Shown here piece by piece: positions 60,589 through 64,000 of a DNA stretch of 64,000 nucleotides. Under the pieces are notes generated by a model, which did not search any database, was not told the origin of the DNA, and was given only the letters and a program-made list of their open reading frames with translations. Positions within the stretch are counted from its first letter, which is position 1. Each line of letters opens with the position of its first letter. The position numbers were made by a program, and so were the translations under genes. The stretch spans positions 372,001 to 436,000 of the forward strand of contig NZ_DALZFB010000001.1 in the NCBI RefSeq assembly GCF_031979925.1, given 5' to 3'. This stretch comes from Pseudescherichia sp031979925 (GTDB taxonomy: Bacteria > Pseudomonadota > Gammaproteobacteria > Enterobacterales > Enterobacteriaceae).

Positions 60589-61830
60589 ATGATGAAAGCC
60601 CATCATTCTCACAGTTACCCGTTACTCAGCGCCTTGCTGTTCTTCTTTTTTGTTACCTGGTCCTCCTCAGGTTCGTTACTTTCCATCTGGCTGCATCAGG
60701 AGGTCGGGCTGAAAGCAGGGGATACGGGGATTATTTTCGCGGTGCTGTCAGTCTCTGCACTGTTCGCGCAGATCTGTTACGGCTTTATTCAGGATAAGCT
60801 CGGTCTGCGAAAACATCTGCTGTGGTATCTCACGGCGATGCTGATCCTCTCCGGCCCGGCGTATCTGCTGTTTGGGTATCTGCTGAAGATCAACATTCTG
60901 CTTGGCAGCGTGTTTGGCGGCATCTTTATTGGCCTGACCTTTAACGGCGGTATCGGCGTGCTGGAGTCCTACACCGAGCGCGTGGCGCGTCAGAGTCAGT
61001 TTGAATTCGGCAAAGCGAGAATGTGGGGATCGCTGGGCTGGGCGGTGGCGACGTTTTTTGCCGGGCTGCTGTTTAACATCGATCCGAAGCTGAACTTCGC
61101 GGTCGCCAGCTGCTCCGGGCTGGTGTTTCTGCTGCTGCTGGCACGGCTGCGGGTCTCTTCTGCCCCCCATGCTATGCAGGAAGCAGTGGCGGGGGGCAAA
61201 GTGACGCTCCAGGACGCGCTGCGTCTGCTGACCCTGCCGCGCTTCTGGGCGCTGGTCTTCTTCGTCGTCGGCACCTGTATCTACGGCGTTTACGACCAAC
61301 AGTTTCCGGTCTATTTCTCCTCGCAGTTTGCCACCCCGCAGGAAGGCAATGCGATGTACGGCTACCTGAATTCGTTTCAGGTGTTTCTTGAAGCTGCGGG
61401 GATGTTTTGCGCCCCGTGGCTGGTGAATCGTGTTGGCGCTAAAAATGGCCTGATCTTCGCCGGCATGGTGATGGCGATGCGCATGATAGCCTCCGGGCTG
61501 GTGGAGGGGCCGCTGCTGATCTCCATTACCAAACTGCTTCATGCCGTCGAGCTGCCGGTGCTGCTGGTGGCGATCTTTAAGTACAACAGCCTGAATTTCG
61601 ATAAACGTCTGTCATCCACCCTCTATCTGGTGGGCTTCGCCTGCACCAGCTCGGTGATCGCCTCGGTGCTGTCGCCGTTGGCGGGCTACAGCTACGAAAA
61701 ATATGGCTTCGCTGAATCCTATCTATTTATGGGCATGCTGGTGTTCGGTATTACCTTTATCTCCATGTTTTTACTGCGATCCGGCAATGCTTCGGTGGAT
61801 CCGCAGGCACCCCAATTTTCCGCTATCTGA
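60589..61830 (+). CDS. Oligosaccharide:H+ symporter (CscB/RafB/LacY family)
   Basis: The 413-residue MFS permease has about twelve segments, with S-G-S-L-L-S-I-W-L near the start, Q-D-K-L-G-L-R-K-H-L-L-W (loop 2-3), F-E-F-G-K-A-R-M-W-G-S-L-G-W-A, and Y-D-Q-Q-F-P-V-Y-F. It is intermediate between CscB (sucrose) and RafB (raffinose), so the sugar could be sucrose or a related fructoside. ATG at 60589 or the next codon. Cotranscribed with the GH32 gene 18 bp downstream. Confidence 0.88.
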   Translation: MMKAHHSHSYPLLSALLFFFFVTWSSSGSLLSIWLHQEVGLKAGDTGIIFAVLSVSALFAQICYGFIQDKLGLRKHLLWYLTAMLILSGPAYLLFGYLLKINILLGSVFGGIFIGLTFNGGIGVLESYTERVARQSQFEFGKARMWGSLGWAVATFFAGLLFNIDPKLNFAVASCSGLVFLLLLARLRVSSAPHAMQEAVAGGKVTLQDALRLLTLPRFWALVFFVVGTCIYGVYDQQFPVYFSSQFATPQEGNAMYGYLNSFQVFLEAAGMFCAPWLVNRVGAKNGLIFAGMVMAMRMIASGLVEGPLLISITKLLHAVELPVLLVAIFKYNSLNFDKRLSSTLYLVGFACTSSVIASVLSPLAGYSYEKYGFAESYLFMGMLVFGITFISMFLLRSGNASVDPQAPQFSAI

Positions 61831-61848
61831 CTGAAAAGAGTGAAGACA

Positions 61849-63282
61849 ATGACCTACTCAATTGCTGACGCTGAACAGGAACTTAAGGTAAAGCGCGATG
61901 CGCTCAACCTGCGCTGGTATCCGCGCTATCATCTGGCCGCCAGAGCGGGCTGGATGAACGATCCCAACGGACTGGTATGGTTCGATGGCTGGTATCACGC
62001 CTTCTATCAGCATCATCCGTACTCCACCCAATGGGGGCCGATGCACTGGGGACATGCGCGCAGTCAGGACCTGGTCCACTGGGAGCATTTGCCGGTGGCG
62101 ATCGCCCCGGAAGGACCGGAAGACAAAGACGGCTGCTTTTCCGGCTCGGCGGTAGTAGACGGCGACACGCTGGCGCTGATCTACACCGGGCATAAATTCC
62201 ACGGCGATAGTGATAACGACGATAATCTCTATCAGGTGCAGTGCCTGGCCACCAGCCGCGACGGCATTCACTTCGAGCGTCAGGGCATTGTGGTGGATAC
62301 GCCGCCGGGCGTGCATCACTTCCGCGATCCCAAGGTCTGGCGCGAAGGAGAGAGCTGGTACATGGTCGTCGGTGCGCGTCTGGGTGAGATCGGGCAGGTG
62401 CGTCTCTATCGCTCAGCGGATCTGCGCCAGTGGCAGGAAGAGGGCGTGCTTGATGAGGCCGAGGCCGGGATGGGCTTTATGTGGGAGTGCCCGGACTTCT
62501 TCACTCTTGGCGACAAGCGCGTGCTGATGTTTTCCCCGCAGGGCATGGACGCGCACGGTTTCAAAAACCGTAACCTGTTCCAGAGTGGCTATCTGCTGGG
62601 CGACTGGCAGCCCGGCCAGCCGTTTGTCCGCAGTGGTGAATTTGTCGAGCTGGATCGTGGGCATGACTTTTACGCCCCGCAGAGTTTCCTGACACCGGAC
62701 GGGCGACGCATTGTGATTGGCTGGTTGGATATGTGGGAGTCGCCGCTGCCGGAGCAGCAGGACGGCTGGGCTGGCATGCTGTCTCTGCCGCGCGAGCTGA
62801 GCCTTAGTGCGGACAATTGTCTGCAAATGCGCCCGGCAAAAGAGGTGGAAAGCCTGCGTCAGGGCTGGTACCCCTGGCCGGTCAGCACGCTCAATAATCA
62901 GCAGATTAGCGTAGCGGAAAACGCTGAGGCGATGGAGGTGGTGCTGAACTGGAAAGGCGCGGAGAGCACTGCCGAGCAGTACGGCCTGAGTCTGGGGAAT
63001 GGCCTGCGGATCTACGTCGATGCCCAGATGCAGCGCCTGGTGCTGGAGCGTCACTATCCGCAGCACGGTTTATGCGGGACGCGTAGCGTGCCGGTAACCC
63101 TCGATCGCGTTCTCACTCTGCGTCTGTTTATCGACAGCTCGTCCGTTGAAGTCTTTGTCAATGATGGCGAGGCGTGCCTCAGCAGTCGTATATATCCCGA
63201 TGCCGGGCAGCGTAAATTATGTTTATTTGCCTGGAGCGGCAGGGCAGCACTGTCCGATGGCGGAGCATGGCAGCTTGAATAA
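61849..63282 (+). CDS. cscA: Sucrose-6-phosphate/sucrose hydrolase, GH32 (CscA-like)
   Basis: The product has about 477 residues from the ATG at 61849 (a GTG at 61840 is also in frame). Glycoside hydrolase 32 motifs are all present: W-M-N-D-P-N-G with nucleophile Asp38, F-R-D-P-K with the transition-state Asp, and W-E-C-P-D with the acid Glu. A C-terminal beta-sandwich follows. No signal peptide, so it cleaves imported sucrose or fructosides in the cytoplasm. No fructokinase gene is visible beside it. Confidence 0.9.
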   Translation: MTYSIADAEQELKVKRDALNLRWYPRYHLAARAGWMNDPNGLVWFDGWYHAFYQHHPYSTQWGPMHWGHARSQDLVHWEHLPVAIAPEGPEDKDGCFSGSAVVDGDTLALIYTGHKFHGDSDNDDNLYQVQCLATSRDGIHFERQGIVVDTPPGVHHFRDPKVWREGESWYMVVGARLGEIGQVRLYRSADLRQWQEEGVLDEAEAGMGFMWECPDFFTLGDKRVLMFSPQGMDAHGFKNRNLFQSGYLLGDWQPGQPFVRSGEFVELDRGHDFYAPQSFLTPDGRRIVIGWLDMWESPLPEQQDGWAGMLSLPRELSLSADNCLQMRPAKEVESLRQGWYPWPVSTLNNQQISVAENAEAMEVVLNWKGAESTAEQYGLSLGNGLRIYVDAQMQRLVLERHYPQHGLCGTRSVPVTLDRVLTLRLFIDSSSVEVFVNDGEACLSSRIYPDAGQRKLCLFAWSGRAALSDGGAWQLE

Positions 63283-63299
63283 ATAAACCAGGCATGATC

Positions 63300-63334
63300 A
63301 ATAACCCGTCCCCGGCGATGGGCGGGTTATTTTT
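63300..63334 (+). terminator. Terminator after the GH32 gene
   Basis: 9-bp outer arms (63300-63308, 63323-63331) extended by two or three inner pairs, then T residues. It separates the GH32 gene from the porin, which may need its own promoter or readthrough. Confidence 0.75.
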
Positions 63335-63403
63335 GTCGTTATCGCCGGACTATACCCCTACATAATTAACAACTGGTTACTGAATAATAAAAAAGGTTTT
63401 CCG

Positions 63404-64000
63404 ATGAAAATAATCTGGGTCGGATGTATGTTGACGTCTGTATTTAGCGGCGTGGTGTGTGCACAGGGTAGCCTTTCTCTGGAAGAGCGGCTGGTGCAAA
63501 TGGAAAATAGACTGAAAGCCACCGAAGCGCGTGCCGCCAGCGCGGAAGCAGAGATCCGCGCCCTGAAGCAGCAGGAGACACCCCGCACGGCAGCCCCCAC
63601 CGAACCGGCAAAACCCACACTACAGGTTAATGCTACTGACGAGTTAAAATTCTATGGCGACGTCGAATTTAATATGGATGGAGCCAGCCGAACCGGCGGG
63701 CTGACATCACTCAAAACCAGCGCCAATAAAAACTGGACCCCAGGTGAAAAAGAGCGCTGGGATATTAACGGGCGTATTTTGCTGGGCTTTGATGGTATTC
63801 GAAAAGGGGCTGACGGCAAATATGCCGGTTTCAGCGTGCAGCCGCTGGCGGATATGAACGGTAAAATGAACCTCGACGACGCGGCTTTTTTCTTCGGCCA
63901 GCAGGATGACTGGAAAATTAAAATCGGTCGCTTCGAAGCCTGGGATATGTTTCCGCTGAATCAGGATACTTTTATTGAGTATTCCGGTAATACCGCCAAC
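63404..64000 (+). CDS. Sugar porin (ScrY/RafY-like), N-terminal part cut by window end
   Basis: 199 codons are visible. The signal peptide (about 1-20, ending V-C-A) is followed by a coiled-coil segment with heptads (L-E-E-R-L-V-Q-M-E-N-R-L-K-A-T-E-A-R). A proline-rich linker then leads into the barrel start (L-K-F-Y-G-D-V-E-F). ScrY-type porins have this N-terminal coiled-coil trimer ahead of an 18-strand barrel, giving passage to sucrose and larger sugars. GGTTTTCCG precedes the ATG at 63404. Confidence 0.85.
   Translation, partial: MKIIWVGCMLTSVFSGVVCAQGSLSLEERLVQMENRLKATEARAASAEAEIRALKQQETPRTAAPTEPAKPTLQVNATDELKFYGDVEFNMDGASRTGGLTSLKTSANKNWTPGEKERWDINGRILLGFDGIRKGADGKYAGFSVQPLADMNGKMNLDDAAFFFGQQDDWKIKIGRFEAWDMFPLNQDTFIEYSGNTAN

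Noticed and set aside
1..64000. CRISPR array, tRNA or rRNA genes
   Set aside because: No regularly spaced direct repeats, cloverleaf sequences or rRNA segments were seen on either strand.

Overview
The window is a chromosomal segment of a member of the Enterobacteriaceae, probably from the Enterobacter/Lelliottia/Klebsiella side of the family. The backbone gene order matches the region around ldhA and hrpA in Escherichia coli: nifJ(ydbK)-ydbJ-hslJ-ldhA, then ydbH-ynbE, azoR-hrpA, and ydcF-aldA-cybB. These genes are intact and closely E. coli-like in sequence. Between and beside them lie accessory blocks that E. coli K-12 does not carry here.

Layout. 0-3 kb: a hydrolase tail, a PhzF isomerase, a TPR protein, a small orphan and a chloroperoxidase-like hydrolase. 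3-15.4 kb: a divergent cluster. The left arm encodes an amidohydrolase, a DoxX protein and an MFS exporter. The right arm encodes a YcaC-like hydrolase, two XapX membrane proteins, a receiver-only response regulator and a 1,859-residue kinase-like/ATPase/GAF/PAS/histidine-kinase protein. A FixJ-type response regulator closes the cluster. Tandem dyads between the arms have the 7-2-7 geometry used by NarL/FixJ-family regulators. This is the best candidate in the window for a little-described system. 15.7-21.5 kb: a D-amino-acid scavenging cluster (RpiR regulator, Na+/solute symporter, RidA, D-aminoacylase, PLP D-amino-acid lyase). 21.5-26.8 kb: two exported small-molecule-type proteins (VOC and NTF2-like), a gamma-glutamyltransferase remnant, umuDC behind a perfect SOS box, a cupin and a Set-like sugar exporter.

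27-37 kb: the backbone nifJ to ynbE stretch. It holds two things a standard gene caller may miss or misplace: a YmcF-like two-CxxC microprotein that appears to start at ATT, and zinT with a TTG start behind a perfect Zur palindrome. ydbL, which follows ynbE in E. coli, is absent. 37-45.6 kb: a Tat-exported hydrolase, a LysR/MFS divergent pair, a hokE-type type I toxin, azoR and hrpA. 45.6-50 kb: a 100-N assembly gap inside a REP-like repeat, then a tripartite MFS-type efflux system.

50-53.9 kb: ydcF, aldA, cybB and yedK. 54-58 kb: a loose series of small genes (zinc-ribbon, TonB-C lipoprotein, Csp-like copper protein, orphan lipoproteins) and an 840-bp stretch without a gene. 58-64 kb: a sucrose-type cluster with an exported DUF4432 protein, a CscR-like LacI repressor, a CscB-like permease, a CscA-like GH32 hydrolase and the start of a sugar porin, which is cut by the window end. 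No tRNA, rRNA, CRISPR array, transposase or integrase was recognised.
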